DNA from: Tsuneonella litorea
Lineage (GTDB): Bacteria; Pseudomonadota; Alphaproteobacteria; Sphingomonadales; Sphingomonadaceae
Direction: 5' to 3'
NCBI RefSeq assembly: GCF_025154015.1
Contig: NZ_JAOAMV010000001.1
Span: 186,001 to 250,000 of the forward strand
DNA: 64,000 nt
Positions within the stretch are counted from its first letter, which is position 1, and every line of letters begins with the position of its first letter. Positions 8,864 through 18,245 of this stretch are shown here, one piece after another. Under the pieces are notes generated by a model. The model saw only the letters and a program-made list of their open reading frames with translations, searched no databases and was not told where the DNA came from. A program made the position numbers and the translations under genes.

Positions 8864-9913
8864 ATGAAGGGCGTAGTCTTTACCGGAGACAGCACACTCG
8901 AGCTGATCGAATTTCCCGATCCCGAGCCGGGCCCGCGCGACGTGGTGCTCGAAATCAAGGCCTCGGGCATGTGCGGCAGTGACCTCAAGCTTTATCGCCC
9001 GCCCGCAGGGGCCGCTTTCAAGGCACTCGGACTGGTCGACAACGGCGAACCGGTAATCGCCGGACACGAGCCGTGCGGGGTGATCGCCGCGGTTGGCAAG
9101 GACGTCGACCCGCGCACCGCCAAGGTTGGCGACCGGGTGACGCTCCATCACTACCGGGGCTGCATGACCTGCGCCGAATGTCGCAGCGGTTGGACGCAGA
9201 TGTGCGAACGGACCGCAACAATTTATGGCGTGACCGGGCATGGCGGCCACGCACCTTATATGCGCGCCGCAGCTGAAACCGTCTTCGCACTGCCGGACGA
9301 AGTTTCGTTCTCTACCGGCGCCGCGATCAGCTGCGGAACCGGCACCGCCTATGGTGCGCTGCTGCGGCTCGATCTGTCGGCGCGCGACACCATAGCGATC
9401 ATCGGCCAAGGCCCGGTCGGCCTTTCGGCCACGCAATTTGCCTCCGCCATGGGCGCGAAAGTGATTGCTGTCGATGTCAGCGCCGACCGTGCTGCGCTGG
9501 CAACTGAATTCGGCGCTGCGCACGCGATCGACTCGACTGCGGAAGATCCGGTCGAGGCCATCATGGCGCTGACCGGCGGCAAGGGTGTAAACAAGGCGCT
9601 CGACACTTCGGGCGCGCCCGCTGGCCGCCTCGCGGCGGTTCGGGGGGCGGCGCGTTGGGGTACGGTGTGCCTTGTCGGCGAGGGGGGCGAGATGACCCTC
9701 AACGTCAGTATCGACGTGATCCGCAAGCAGCTGACGATTGTCGGCTCTTGGACGGTCAACAGCGCCAAGCTAGCCGACTGCATCCGCTTCATCGCCGATC
9801 ATGGGCTGGAGGTGGACAAGCTGTTCACCGACGTCTGGAAGTTCGAACAAGCCGAGGAAGCCTACAAGGCATTCGACAAACAGGCCTCGGGGAAGGGAGT
9901 ATTCCTGAACTGA
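8864..9913 (+). CDS. Zinc-dependent alcohol dehydrogenase (MDR family), 349 aa
   Basis: A medium-chain dehydrogenase that would oxidise an alcohol to the aldehyde or ketone with NAD(P)+. Catalytic zinc ligands are C37 and H68-E69 (GHEPCG). The structural zinc lobe has C100, C103, C106 and C114. The nucleotide-binding GQGPVG is at 181-186. ATG 8864 follows AGAGGAAG at good spacing, 13 bases after the hydratase stop. Its place in a cluster with ketone carboxylases and Baeyer-Villiger enzymes suggests it makes the ketone from a secondary alcohol. Confidence 0.92.
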   Translation: MKGVVFTGDSTLELIEFPDPEPGPRDVVLEIKASGMCGSDLKLYRPPAGAAFKALGLVDNGEPVIAGHEPCGVIAAVGKDVDPRTAKVGDRVTLHHYRGCMTCAECRSGWTQMCERTATIYGVTGHGGHAPYMRAAAETVFALPDEVSFSTGAAISCGTGTAYGALLRLDLSARDTIAIIGQGPVGLSATQFASAMGAKVIAVDVSADRAALATEFGAAHAIDSTAEDPVEAIMALTGGKGVNKALDTSGAPAGRLAAVRGAARWGTVCLVGEGGEMTLNVSIDVIRKQLTIVGSWTVNSAKLADCIRFIADHGLEVDKLFTDVWKFEQAEEAYKAFDKQASGKGVFLN

Positions 9914-9920
9914 TTGAAGA

Positions 9921-9950
9921 GCATCCGGGCGGCCGAAGCCGTCGGGATGC
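9921..9950. terminator. Imperfect hairpin between convergent genes
   Basis: GCATCCGGGCGGC (9921-9933) and GCCGTCGGGATGC (9938-9950) pair with two mismatches around a CGAA loop, in the 46-bp gap between the dehydrogenase stop and the convergent aldehyde dehydrogenase stop. There is no T-run, so termination is plausible but unproven. Confidence 0.4.
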
Positions 9951-9959
9951 GTTCCGATG

Positions 9960-11435
9960 CTACTCCAGGTTTATCCAGACCGACTTGTTATAGAGGTATT
10001 CGCCCACATGGCGCGGGCCGCCCTTGGCACCATAGCCGCTCATCTTAAAGCCTTCGGTCGTGACCGCGGGTTCGGTGACGCCGTAGCAGTTGACCCACAT
10101 CATGCCGGTGCGCACATCGCGCGCGACACGGTGCGCGGTGCCGACGTCACGGGTCCAGACTGCGCCGCCGAGGCCGTACTGCGTGTCGTTAGCAAGGCGC
10201 ACCGCCTCCTCCTCGGTATCGAAGGCGATAATCGAGGCAACGGGGCCGAAGATCTCCTCGCGCGCAGTGCGCATGTCGTTGCTCATGCCACCCAGCACGG
10301 TGGGCGGAACGTAGAAACCTTCGGACAGCTCGCCGCCCAGCCGCTCGCCGCCTGAAACGATCTGCGCCCCCTCCTGCCGCGCTAGGTCGAAATAGCTCGA
10401 TACCGTGCCCAACTGCCGCTGTGACACGAGCGGTCCGAGTTGAGTTGTCGGATCGAGCGTGTCGCCGACCTTCAACGTCTTTCCAAAGGCTGCAAGTTGT
10501 TCGGTGAATTCCTCAACGATACTCCGTTGCACGAAAATGCGCGTGCCCGCGTAACAGATCTGGCCAGTGTTGTTGAAGCAGCCCATCCCAGCACCAGGCA
10601 CGGCCTGTTCAAGGTCCGCGTCGGCGAAAATGATGTCGGGCGACTTGCCGCCAAGCTCCACCGCGACGCGCTTCATATTGATGGCGGACGCTTCGATTAT
10701 CTTGCGCCCGGTAGCGGTCGAACCGGTGAAGGCGATCTTGTCTACGTTGGGATGGCCCGCAAGCCGTGCTCCGGCGGTCGCACCGTTGCCGGTGACGACG
10801 TTGATTACGCCGTCGGGCACGCCCGCTTCCTGCATGATTTCGGCAAAGCGCAGGACGCCGAGCGAGGCATCCTCGGCCGGCTTGAGCACCAGTGTGCAAC
10901 CGGTCGCCAGCGTCGGGCCGATGCTCCATAGCTGCGAGATCAACGGGCCGTTCCATGGGATGATTCCCCCCACAACACCGACCGGGGCGCGCAGCGTGTA
11001 GCTGAACTTGTCGCCGGGGAACGAATTGTGCGGAGTCTCGCCCGCCAGCGCTACCGCCTGCCCCGCGTAGAAGCGCAGCGCCTGTACGACCCACCGCTTG
11101 TAAGTGCTGGTCCGTGCGATGGGCGCGCCCATGTCTAGCGTTTCGAGCCGTGCCAGATCGTCGAAGTTGCGCTCGAATACGTCAATGATGTTGAGCATCA
11201 GTTCCTGCCGTTCGAACGGCTTGAACTTGCTCCACGGGCCCTCGAACGCCTTGCGCGCGGAAGCGACCGCCCGGTCGACATCCTCCTCCGCGCCCTCGGC
11301 CAACTGAGCGATGACCTTGCCAGTGGCGGGGTTCACGCTGTCGAAGGTCTTCCCCGAAAGTGCGTCGACCCATTGGCCGCCGATCAGCAGCTTCTTGGGC
11401 TTTCCGTCAAGAAAAGGGTGATGCGTATCGTTCAT
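9960..11435 (-). CDS. Aldehyde dehydrogenase family protein, 491 aa
   Basis: An NAD(P)+-dependent aldehyde dehydrogenase that would oxidise an aldehyde to the acid. The general base is E260 (VELGGKSP) and the nucleophile is C294 (NNTGQICYAG). A C-terminal FKMSGYGAKGG segment completes the family signature. The start at 11435 (MNDTHHPF) overlaps the stop of the carboxylase alpha-gamma gene as ATGA, making it the third gene of the operon starting at 15865. It probably handles an aldehyde released downstream of carboxylation or ring cleavage. Confidence 0.92.
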   Translation of the reverse strand: MNDTHHPFLDGKPKKLLIGGQWVDALSGKTFDSVNPATGKVIAQLAEGAEEDVDRAVASARKAFEGPWSKFKPFERQELMLNIIDVFERNFDDLARLETLDMGAPIARTSTYKRWVVQALRFYAGQAVALAGETPHNSFPGDKFSYTLRAPVGVVGGIIPWNGPLISQLWSIGPTLATGCTLVLKPAEDASLGVLRFAEIMQEAGVPDGVINVVTGNGATAGARLAGHPNVDKIAFTGSTATGRKIIEASAINMKRVAVELGGKSPDIIFADADLEQAVPGAGMGCFNNTGQICYAGTRIFVQRSIVEEFTEQLAAFGKTLKVGDTLDPTTQLGPLVSQRQLGTVSSYFDLARQEGAQIVSGGERLGGELSEGFYVPPTVLGGMSNDMRTAREEIFGPVASIIAFDTEEEAVRLANDTQYGLGGAVWTRDVGTAHRVARDVRTGMMWVNCYGVTEPAVTTEGFKMSGYGAKGGPRHVGEYLYNKSVWINLE

Positions 11436-13726
11436 GCCAGGCGCACCTCCAGTTGGATCGGCTCGGCGGCCTTTGAGACTTCCGCACAGACTTGCACATA
11501 GCAGCCGGGACAACAGAATCGCCGCAGGACGATCCTTTCATCGACAAAATTGTCGGGATCCACATTGGACGGGATGACCGTCACCGATCCCTCGTCCATC
11601 AGCGCGGCAGACTTGTAATCGCCGTCATTGCCGCAGTAGCGGTGCCCGCACTTGTCGCATTCCAACACTCGCTCGTCGCCCTTGTCAGCTGATGCGATAT
11701 AGGCGTGGACCAGCCGCCGCGGCTCTCCCGTCGCGGGCACGGGTGGATCGTTGTTGAGGCGGTTCGGCGCGGTCCAATTTGCCCGTTCGGCCAGCTGGGC
11801 CTTGCGCATTTCCGCCGTTTCGGCCTCTGATACCTCGCCGTTTGGCGTCAAGACGACGCCATAGATCGAACGGGCGGCTTCCTCCGACTGGTATCCGAGC
11901 CGCACGTCGCGCGCGACACGTGCGGGATCGCGCTCAAGCGGATCACCGTAACCACCCCCGCCGCCAACGCGGATTTCCATCACGTCCCCCGCATCGAGAG
12001 GTGCGCCGTTCGACTTGGCACGCAGCGGCACGTCGCTGTCCGACGTCAATTCTTCGATCCCTGCCGGGATGATGCGGTTGCCGACCTTTGCCATCAGGTC
12101 CGTCTTGTAACGAATCAGATAGTGGCCCGCGGGCGACGGCATCCCACCGAACAAGCCGGGCGCGTTTTGTGCCGAGATGCACTGCCCACCGGAATTCGTG
12201 ACCACGGTCATCGATTCCGATCGATACGGTGTCACCGCGGAACGGATGCCATTGCCGCCGCGCCATTCGCCCGGACCGCCGCCGTCGCAGTCTTCCTTGC
12301 GATAGAGGAACAGCAGCGGGTACCATTGTTCGACCAGCTCAACGTTCAGCACCATCGACAGCGGGCTGAAGGTCGGTCCCGCGGTGTCGACGCCGTCGCC
12401 AAACGAACGCGCGCCGGATCCCATGCCGAAGGCGTCGAGGATCGCTTGGCCGAAATACTTGCCGCGGTCGTCGAAGCCGATGAGTACCGGCAGCATGAAG
12501 TCGCCCGGCGATGCGACCAGATCCTTTCGCAGGTCGTCGTCGCAGGCCATCATCCGCGACAGGACTGTCTGGACCACGTTCATCATTGGGATCGCTTGGA
12601 GGATGCCCCCGCTGACCGCGGTGGGGTAGTCGACACATGTGAGCAGTCCGGGTGTCAGCTCGTAATCGATCTGCCGCTCGCAACCGCCGTAGGCGAACAT
12701 CTGCGCGTAGAGCATCGAAACCGAGATAATCCCGGTCACGGAACCCGAAAACGATGTGAAGGGAATGCCATTTGTACCCGGCGTCTGCGCATCCGTGCCC
12801 TCGTTATCGATCGTGATCCGATCACCCTTCTTCGTGACAGTGAAGACCGTCTTTTGCGTCGTGCGCTGGCCGGGCAGCGCTTCATCGAGATAACGGGTTT
12901 CCGACCACGTCCCGTCGGGGATGGCTAGAAGCTTCTCGCGGAAGCTTTCCTGCGCCTGGTCGAGCATCCGGCGCATCGCGGACTTGACGATCCCCGCGCC
13001 GTAGCGCTCGCACAGGCCGATAATCTGGTCGCGCGCCAGGACCACGCCTGCGATTTGGGCCCGCAGGTCGAGCGCAACGAGATCGGGCATGCGCGACTGG
13101 CGCAGATACAGTGCTTCCATCTCGGTGCGCATTTCACCGCGTTCAACCATTTTGAAAGGCGTCAGCACGACCGGGTCGGAATAGACGTCCTCCGCATTCT
13201 GCGGCCAGCCGCCCGGCACGATGCCGCCGAGGTCGTACTGATGCCCGGCATTCGCGACCCAGCCGAAAAGCTGGCCATCGACGATGATGGGAGCGGCGAA
13301 CATCACGTCCATCTGGTGGCAGGCGGCGATCCAAGGATCGTTGCAACAGAAGATGTCGCCTTCGAAAATGCCCGGCTTAGCGCTCAGATGCTCCATGATG
13401 TAGCGAATGCCCAACGGCGCGCCGGCATTAAGGAACTGCACATACGGCGCGTTGACGACGACCTCGGCATCCTCGGTCATAATGGTCATGTTGAAGTCGA
13501 GAGAGGCCAGCAGCGGCGAGCCAGAAATTCGCGTGATCGTGTCGCCGTGGGCCAAGTTGATGGTCCAAAGCTTCTGGCGCAGGACTTCGAACGTCACCGG
13601 GTCTAAATCGTCTTCGCACTCGGTGTGCAAATGAAGATCAGGCGAGACCCGGTCCATCCAGTCGGTCCGCGGCCTGTAGCTGTGGGTCTTGCCGTTCCAG
13701 TCGACCTTCGTGCTTTCCATGTTCAT
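11432..13726 (-). CDS. Acetone-carboxylase-like alpha subunit fused to a gamma-like zinc domain, copy 1 (HyuB family), 764 aa
   Basis: Residues 1 to about 650 belong to the hydantoinase B / acetone carboxylase alpha family. The segment CNDPWIAACHQMDV has H137 and D140, and AGHQYDLGG has H162. This spacing equals that of the Mn ligands I recall for acetone carboxylase alpha (His150, Asp153, His175). The last ~100 residues resemble the separate gamma subunit: CDKCGHRYC and CPGC give a four-Cys zinc ribbon. The product would carboxylate a ketone at ATP expense together with the HyuA-like partner encoded 12 bp upstream. The start codon ATG 13726 follows GAGAGGATC. The ketone substrate is not deducible. 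Confidence 0.85.
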   Translation of the reverse strand: MNMESTKVDWNGKTHSYRPRTDWMDRVSPDLHLHTECEDDLDPVTFEVLRQKLWTINLAHGDTITRISGSPLLASLDFNMTIMTEDAEVVVNAPYVQFLNAGAPLGIRYIMEHLSAKPGIFEGDIFCCNDPWIAACHQMDVMFAAPIIVDGQLFGWVANAGHQYDLGGIVPGGWPQNAEDVYSDPVVLTPFKMVERGEMRTEMEALYLRQSRMPDLVALDLRAQIAGVVLARDQIIGLCERYGAGIVKSAMRRMLDQAQESFREKLLAIPDGTWSETRYLDEALPGQRTTQKTVFTVTKKGDRITIDNEGTDAQTPGTNGIPFTSFSGSVTGIISVSMLYAQMFAYGGCERQIDYELTPGLLTCVDYPTAVSGGILQAIPMMNVVQTVLSRMMACDDDLRKDLVASPGDFMLPVLIGFDDRGKYFGQAILDAFGMGSGARSFGDGVDTAGPTFSPLSMVLNVELVEQWYPLLFLYRKEDCDGGGPGEWRGGNGIRSAVTPYRSESMTVVTNSGGQCISAQNAPGLFGGMPSPAGHYLIRYKTDLMAKVGNRIIPAGIEELTSDSDVPLRAKSNGAPLDAGDVMEIRVGGGGGYGDPLERDPARVARDVRLGYQSEEAARSIYGVVLTPNGEVSEAETAEMRKAQLAERANWTAPNRLNNDPPVPATGEPRRLVHAYIASADKGDERVLECDKCGHRYCGNDGDYKSAALMDEGSVTVIPSNVDPDNFVDERIVLRRFCCPGCYVQVCAEVSKAAEPIQLEVRLA

Positions 13727-13738
13727 TTCGCGATCCTC

Positions 13739-15865
13739 TCAGGCGACGTCGTGGAGGTCGATGACCACGCTGCCGGTCGTATCGATCCTAGCAGTGCAAT
13801 CGTGGGGGACGACGACGGTCGTGTCGGAATACTCGATGATCGCCGGCCCGGATGCTGTGGAGCCCACGCCGAGGCGGGGCCCTTCATAGATCCGGGCAGG
13901 CTCGGGTTCCTTGCCGCGACCATACCAAATGATGTCGCGCGTTCCTTTTACGGGGTCGGCATTGGCATTTTCATCACCATGCGCGATTTCACCGACCGTG
14001 AGGTCCGACAGTCGCGCCGTGCCGTGCACCGAAAGGCCAGTGAGGCCGAAGCCTGCCGCGGCGAAGCCGCTGCCCTTGCCGTAGAGCCGCTCGTATTCGG
14101 TCTCGAAGGTTTGCACGAGCGTCTCGACCGTGCCGGCATCGTATTCGCCGTCAGGCGCGGGGACTTCGACCTGATTGATCTGCAACGAATAGCGCAACTC
14201 GGCGAAGCGCTTGAGCACGATGTCCTTCGGCGCGACACCCTGCTTGATGAGTTTTTGCCTGACGCGCTCCTCCAACGCCGGCCATTCGGCATTGATAGCC
14301 GCCGGATCGAAAGGACTAGCGAGACCCATGCCGGTCTGTTCGGTCACCAGCGCCTCGGATGCGGAGATACCGAACGCCGACCAGCCGGCGGCAAGATTGC
14401 TCATCGGCACAACCACCGTCTTGAGACCGAGTTCGCGAGCGATCGCCGCGCCGTGGACGCCGCCTCCGCCGCCGAAACCGTATAGTATGAATTCGCGCGG
14501 GTCGTGGCCTTGTTGCGTTAGCGTCAGCCAGATCGAGTCCGCCATCTGGTTGTTGATGATCTGGATCGCGGCAGCGGCGGTCTCGCGGGCGTCGAGGCCG
14601 AGCGGCTCGCCAACCTGTGCCAACGCCGCCTCCGCTCCCGCAACGTCAAGCGTGATCTGACCCCCGAAGAAATACGCCGGGTCGAGAATGCCGAGAACGA
14701 CTGCGGCATCGGTCACCGTCGGCTGGGTCCCGCCTCGATTGAAACACACGGGGCCGGGCCGCGCACCGGCGCTGTCTGGGCCGACCTTGAGGATCCCGGT
14801 TTCGTTTCGGATTATGCTGCCACCCCCGGCACCGACTGAGCGAACGTCGAGCGTCGGGACGAAATATTCGAACTGGCCATAGCTCGCTGTCGGACGGCGA
14901 ACTGGTTTGCCATCGTAGATTGTCCCTACGTCGAGCGTGGTGCCGCCGATGTCCGCGGTAATCACGTTACGGCCGCCGCCGACCTCGGCGGTCTTCGCAA
15001 GGCTGGCGGCGCCGATCAGGCCAGCTACCGGGCCGGACCCGACCGTCAACACCGGCGCTTCGGCGGCGTGGTCGGAATCGATCAGGCCGCCCGCGCACGA
15101 CATGATTTGTAGCGACCGGGTATAGCCGTTCTGCTCGAGGTCGACTTCGAGCGCGTCGAGGTAGTTCCGCATAGGCGGCCCGATGAGCGCGTTGACGATG
15201 GTGGCGATGGTTCGCTCATATTCGCCTACGCGCGGGCTGATCTCCGACGAGATGCACACGAACAGGTCGGGCGCGATCTCGCGGACCAGCTCGCGCAGGC
15301 GCTTTTCGTGCGCGTCGTTGGCGGTCGACCAGATCAGCGAGATCGCGATCGCCTCGACACCCTTGTCGACCAGCCGCCGGATCGCGGCGCGAGCAGTATC
15401 CTCGTTAAGCTCGGCGAACACGCGACCGTCGAAGGTGATCCGCTCATCGATACCCTCGCACAAGTCCTTCGAGACCAGCGGCTCGGGTTTGGTCTGCGCA
15501 GCGACGTGGGCGATGTACTTCGCCGGCATGTATTTGAGCCGACTGCCGGCCTTCATGATGAACGTAGTGTCGCTGTGACCGCGGCTCGCCAGCAGGCCGA
15601 CCTTGGCCGTCTTGTGCTCCACGAGTGCGTTGGTACCCACGGTGCAGCCGTGATATACTTGGGCGTTGGCCAGCATATCCTGAAGCGATACGCCGTGCAT
15701 CTCGGCGGCGGTCCGCAACGAATTGATGAAGCCGGTCTGGAAGTCCGGCGGCGTCGAGGATGCCTTACCGATCCGGACTTCGGGCGGAGATCCGTCGTCC
15801 GACGTTTTCAATGCGACGCAGTCGGTAAATGTGCCGCCGATGTCGACACCTACGATGAAACGCAC
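13739..15865 (-). CDS. Acetone-carboxylase-like beta subunit (HyuA / oxoprolinase N-terminal family), copy 1, 708 aa
   Basis: An ATP-binding subunit of the actin-like-ATPase-fold hydantoinase A family, paired with the alpha-gamma protein encoded immediately downstream. The N-terminal phosphate-binding motif is DIGGTFTDC. Later motifs are DIGGTTLDVG and LYGFGGGGGVHG. The length of 708 is close to the roughly 715 residues of acetone carboxylase beta. In those enzymes this subunit phosphorylates the ketone enolate and bicarbonate. It heads the operon with the alpha-gamma gene and the aldehyde dehydrogenase. N-methylhydantoinase or oxoprolinase activity is a less likely alternative, because those systems have no gamma-like domain. 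Confidence 0.87.
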   Translation of the reverse strand: MRFIVGVDIGGTFTDCVALKTSDDGSPPEVRIGKASSTPPDFQTGFINSLRTAAEMHGVSLQDMLANAQVYHGCTVGTNALVEHKTAKVGLLASRGHSDTTFIMKAGSRLKYMPAKYIAHVAAQTKPEPLVSKDLCEGIDERITFDGRVFAELNEDTARAAIRRLVDKGVEAIAISLIWSTANDAHEKRLRELVREIAPDLFVCISSEISPRVGEYERTIATIVNALIGPPMRNYLDALEVDLEQNGYTRSLQIMSCAGGLIDSDHAAEAPVLTVGSGPVAGLIGAASLAKTAEVGGGRNVITADIGGTTLDVGTIYDGKPVRRPTASYGQFEYFVPTLDVRSVGAGGGSIIRNETGILKVGPDSAGARPGPVCFNRGGTQPTVTDAAVVLGILDPAYFFGGQITLDVAGAEAALAQVGEPLGLDARETAAAAIQIINNQMADSIWLTLTQQGHDPREFILYGFGGGGGVHGAAIARELGLKTVVVPMSNLAAGWSAFGISASEALVTEQTGMGLASPFDPAAINAEWPALEERVRQKLIKQGVAPKDIVLKRFAELRYSLQINQVEVPAPDGEYDAGTVETLVQTFETEYERLYGKGSGFAAAGFGLTGLSVHGTARLSDLTVGEIAHGDENANADPVKGTRDIIWYGRGKEPEPARIYEGPRLGVGSTASGPAIIEYSDTTVVVPHDCTARIDTTGSVVIDLHDVA

Positions 15866-15891
15866 GCGACTCTCCCACGCAGTATTTTAAT

Positions 15892-15906
15892 GGTCCAATA
15901 ATTAAA
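15892..15906 (+). promoter_or_regulatory. Operator-like motif copy d (degenerate, GGT-CCA-ATAATTA)
   Basis: It lies 27-41 bases upstream of the ATG at 15865. The plus strand reads GGTCCAATAATTAAA, and TTTAAT/ATTAAA arms around it form an inverted repeat. It is a weaker match to GGT-N3-ACAATTG, but again sits directly at an operon head. Confidence 0.35.
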
Positions 15907-15977
15907 CATTGGAACTTTGCTGCCCACGTGTCAAGCATCTGGACGGCATCCCGAAGGATCGGGCGAGACCCCGAATG

Positions 15978-18245
15978 TCAGGTGGCCGCCAGTCGCATCT
16001 CTTCGAAAACTGGCTCTCCCGCACGAGCAATGTCAGCGGACACCTGGGTCAGGCATCCGGGGCAGGCGAACAGACGCAGCACCATTTCGTCGTCGATGTA
16101 ACGCGCGGGATCGGGTGCGCTTGGAATAGTCGTGATCGCGACTTCTGTGACCAGCGCTCCGTCCTTGTAGCTGCCGGAAAACCCCGCCAATCGCTCGCCA
16201 CATTTCGCGCATGCAAGCACCCGTTCGCCATTCCGATCAGTTGCCACGACGTATTCGTGGATCGCCAAATCGGGCTCACCGGTTGCAAGCACCCGCGTCT
16301 CGTCGGACGTTTCGAGTTTGCGCCACTTACCCCGCGATTCGCGCAATCTGGACCGCGCGTTGCTGTCTTCCGGATCGAAGCCGTACACGTTCCGCGCGGC
16401 ATCGGGAGAAATCGCACCCAACTCGATGTCGCGCGCAACAAGCTGCGGATCGCGATCGAGCGGATCCCCGTAGCCGCCCCCTCCCCCGACGCGAAATTCG
16501 AAGATGTCCCCTTTGCTGAGCGGCGTCCCGTTCGACTTGGGTCCCAGCCATAGCGTTTCCTCTGCTGCTATGTCGAAGGCAGTCTGGGGCAATCGCTTGC
16601 CGGCCATTAGCGTCGCGAGCTCCGTTCCCTTGCGGATCACATAATGGCTGGCTGGGGACGGTAACCCACCCAATAAGCCCTGCCCGTTCTGGCTGGTCGC
16701 TCCTTGCCCGCCCGTATTGGTAACGATATCCATCGATTGCGCGCGATAGGGCGTGATGCCGAGCCGCAGACCGTTCCCGCCTCGCCATTTGCCGGCGCCG
16801 CCGCTGTCGGGATCGCTCCGGCGGTAGAGACAAAGTATCGGATACCACTGCTCCAGTTGCTCGGTGTTGAGGATCATCGACAGCGGACTGAAGTTGGGTC
16901 CTCCGGTGTCGACCCCGTCGCCGAACGAGCGCGCGCCGGACCCGCAGGCGAAGCCGTCGAGGATCGCTTGCCCGAAATACTCGCCCCGATCGTTGAAGCC
17001 GATCAGCACCGGCAACATGAATTCCGCACAGGGTGCGACGATGTCTCCCTTGAGTTCCTCGGACGCCGCCATCATGCGCGAGAGGACGGCCTGCATGGCG
17101 TTCATCATGGTCACGGCATGGAGGATCCCGCCACTGACCGCCGCCGGATAGTCGACGCACGTCAGCGTGCCCGGCGTAGCCTCGTAATCGATCTGCCGCT
17201 CACACCCCCCATAGGCAAAGAGCTGCTCATAGAGCATCGAAACCGAGATGATGCCGGTAATCGACCCAGCCCAGGTAACGAAGGGAATTCCATTGGTACC
17301 AGGGGTCTGGGCGTCGGTGCCGGCGTTCGAAATTGTCAGCCGGTCACCTTTCTTGGTCACCGATAACTGGGTACGCTGCGTGGTGCGGCTGAATGGCATC
17401 GGCTCATCGATGTACCGTGTCTCCGTCCAGGTTCCATCGGGAATCGAAAGCAGCTTCTTGCGGAAGCTTTCCTGCGCTTGGTCCACCATCTGGCGCATCG
17501 CCGCTTTGACCGTCGCCGCCCCGAAACGGCCACAAAGCTGCACGATCTGCTCGCGCGCGAAGCGTACGCCAGCCAGCTGTGCGCGGAGATCGAGCGCGAC
17601 CATATCGGGAAGGCGCGACTGGCGCAAATAGAGCGCCTCGAGGTCCCTGCGCATCACACCCTTCTCGACGAGCTTGAAGGGAGGCAGTACGACCGGATCG
17701 GAGTATACGTCTTCCGCGTTCTGCGGCCAACCGCCGGGAACGATGCCGCCCAGGTCATACTGGTGGCCTGCGTTGGCGGCCCAGCCGAACAGCTTGCCTT
17801 CGCAGAAAATAGGTGCCGCAAAAAGCACGTCCATCTGGTGGCACGCAGCGATCCACGGGTCGTTGCAGCAAAAGATGTCGCCTTCGTCGATTCCGGGCGC
17901 GGTCGAGTAGTTCTCCATGATGTACCTAATGCCGAGCGGTGCGCCCGCATTGAGGAACTGGATGTAAGGCGCGTTCATCACGACGTCGGCGTCTTCGGTC
18001 AGGATCGACATGTTGAAGTCGAGCGTGGCGAGGACAGGCGAGCCGGAGATCCGCGTGATCGTGTCTCCGTGCGCCAGGTTGATGGTCCAAAGCTTCTGCC
18101 GGATCACTTCGTAATCAGTCGGATCGAGCACCTCCGCTACGTCCTCGTGCAGTTCGAGCCTGTCATCGACACGGGCTTTCCAGTCTGCTGCGGGGCGATA
18201 GGAGTGAACCTTGCCGGACCAGGCCTTGGGATCAGGTTTCGTCAT
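15978..18245 (-). CDS. Acetone-carboxylase-like alpha subunit fused to a gamma-like zinc domain, copy 2 (HyuB family), 755 aa
   Basis: A second protein with the same architecture as the copy at 11432-13726. It has the alpha-type segments CNDPWIAACHQMDV and AGHQYDLGG, then a C-terminal zinc ribbon with CAKCGERL and CPGC. The central regions are strongly conserved between the copies, while the linker before the zinc domain differs. The start at 18245 (MTKPDPKAW) overlaps the upstream HyuA-like stop as ATGA; a longer frame to 18422 would run deep into that gene. With its partner it would form a second ketone carboxylase, perhaps for a different intermediate. Confidence 0.85.
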   Translation of the reverse strand: MTKPDPKAWSGKVHSYRPAADWKARVDDRLELHEDVAEVLDPTDYEVIRQKLWTINLAHGDTITRISGSPVLATLDFNMSILTEDADVVMNAPYIQFLNAGAPLGIRYIMENYSTAPGIDEGDIFCCNDPWIAACHQMDVLFAAPIFCEGKLFGWAANAGHQYDLGGIVPGGWPQNAEDVYSDPVVLPPFKLVEKGVMRRDLEALYLRQSRLPDMVALDLRAQLAGVRFAREQIVQLCGRFGAATVKAAMRQMVDQAQESFRKKLLSIPDGTWTETRYIDEPMPFSRTTQRTQLSVTKKGDRLTISNAGTDAQTPGTNGIPFVTWAGSITGIISVSMLYEQLFAYGGCERQIDYEATPGTLTCVDYPAAVSGGILHAVTMMNAMQAVLSRMMAASEELKGDIVAPCAEFMLPVLIGFNDRGEYFGQAILDGFACGSGARSFGDGVDTGGPNFSPLSMILNTEQLEQWYPILCLYRRSDPDSGGAGKWRGGNGLRLGITPYRAQSMDIVTNTGGQGATSQNGQGLLGGLPSPASHYVIRKGTELATLMAGKRLPQTAFDIAAEETLWLGPKSNGTPLSKGDIFEFRVGGGGGYGDPLDRDPQLVARDIELGAISPDAARNVYGFDPEDSNARSRLRESRGKWRKLETSDETRVLATGEPDLAIHEYVVATDRNGERVLACAKCGERLAGFSGSYKDGALVTEVAITTIPSAPDPARYIDDEMVLRLFACPGCLTQVSADIARAGEPVFEEMRLAAT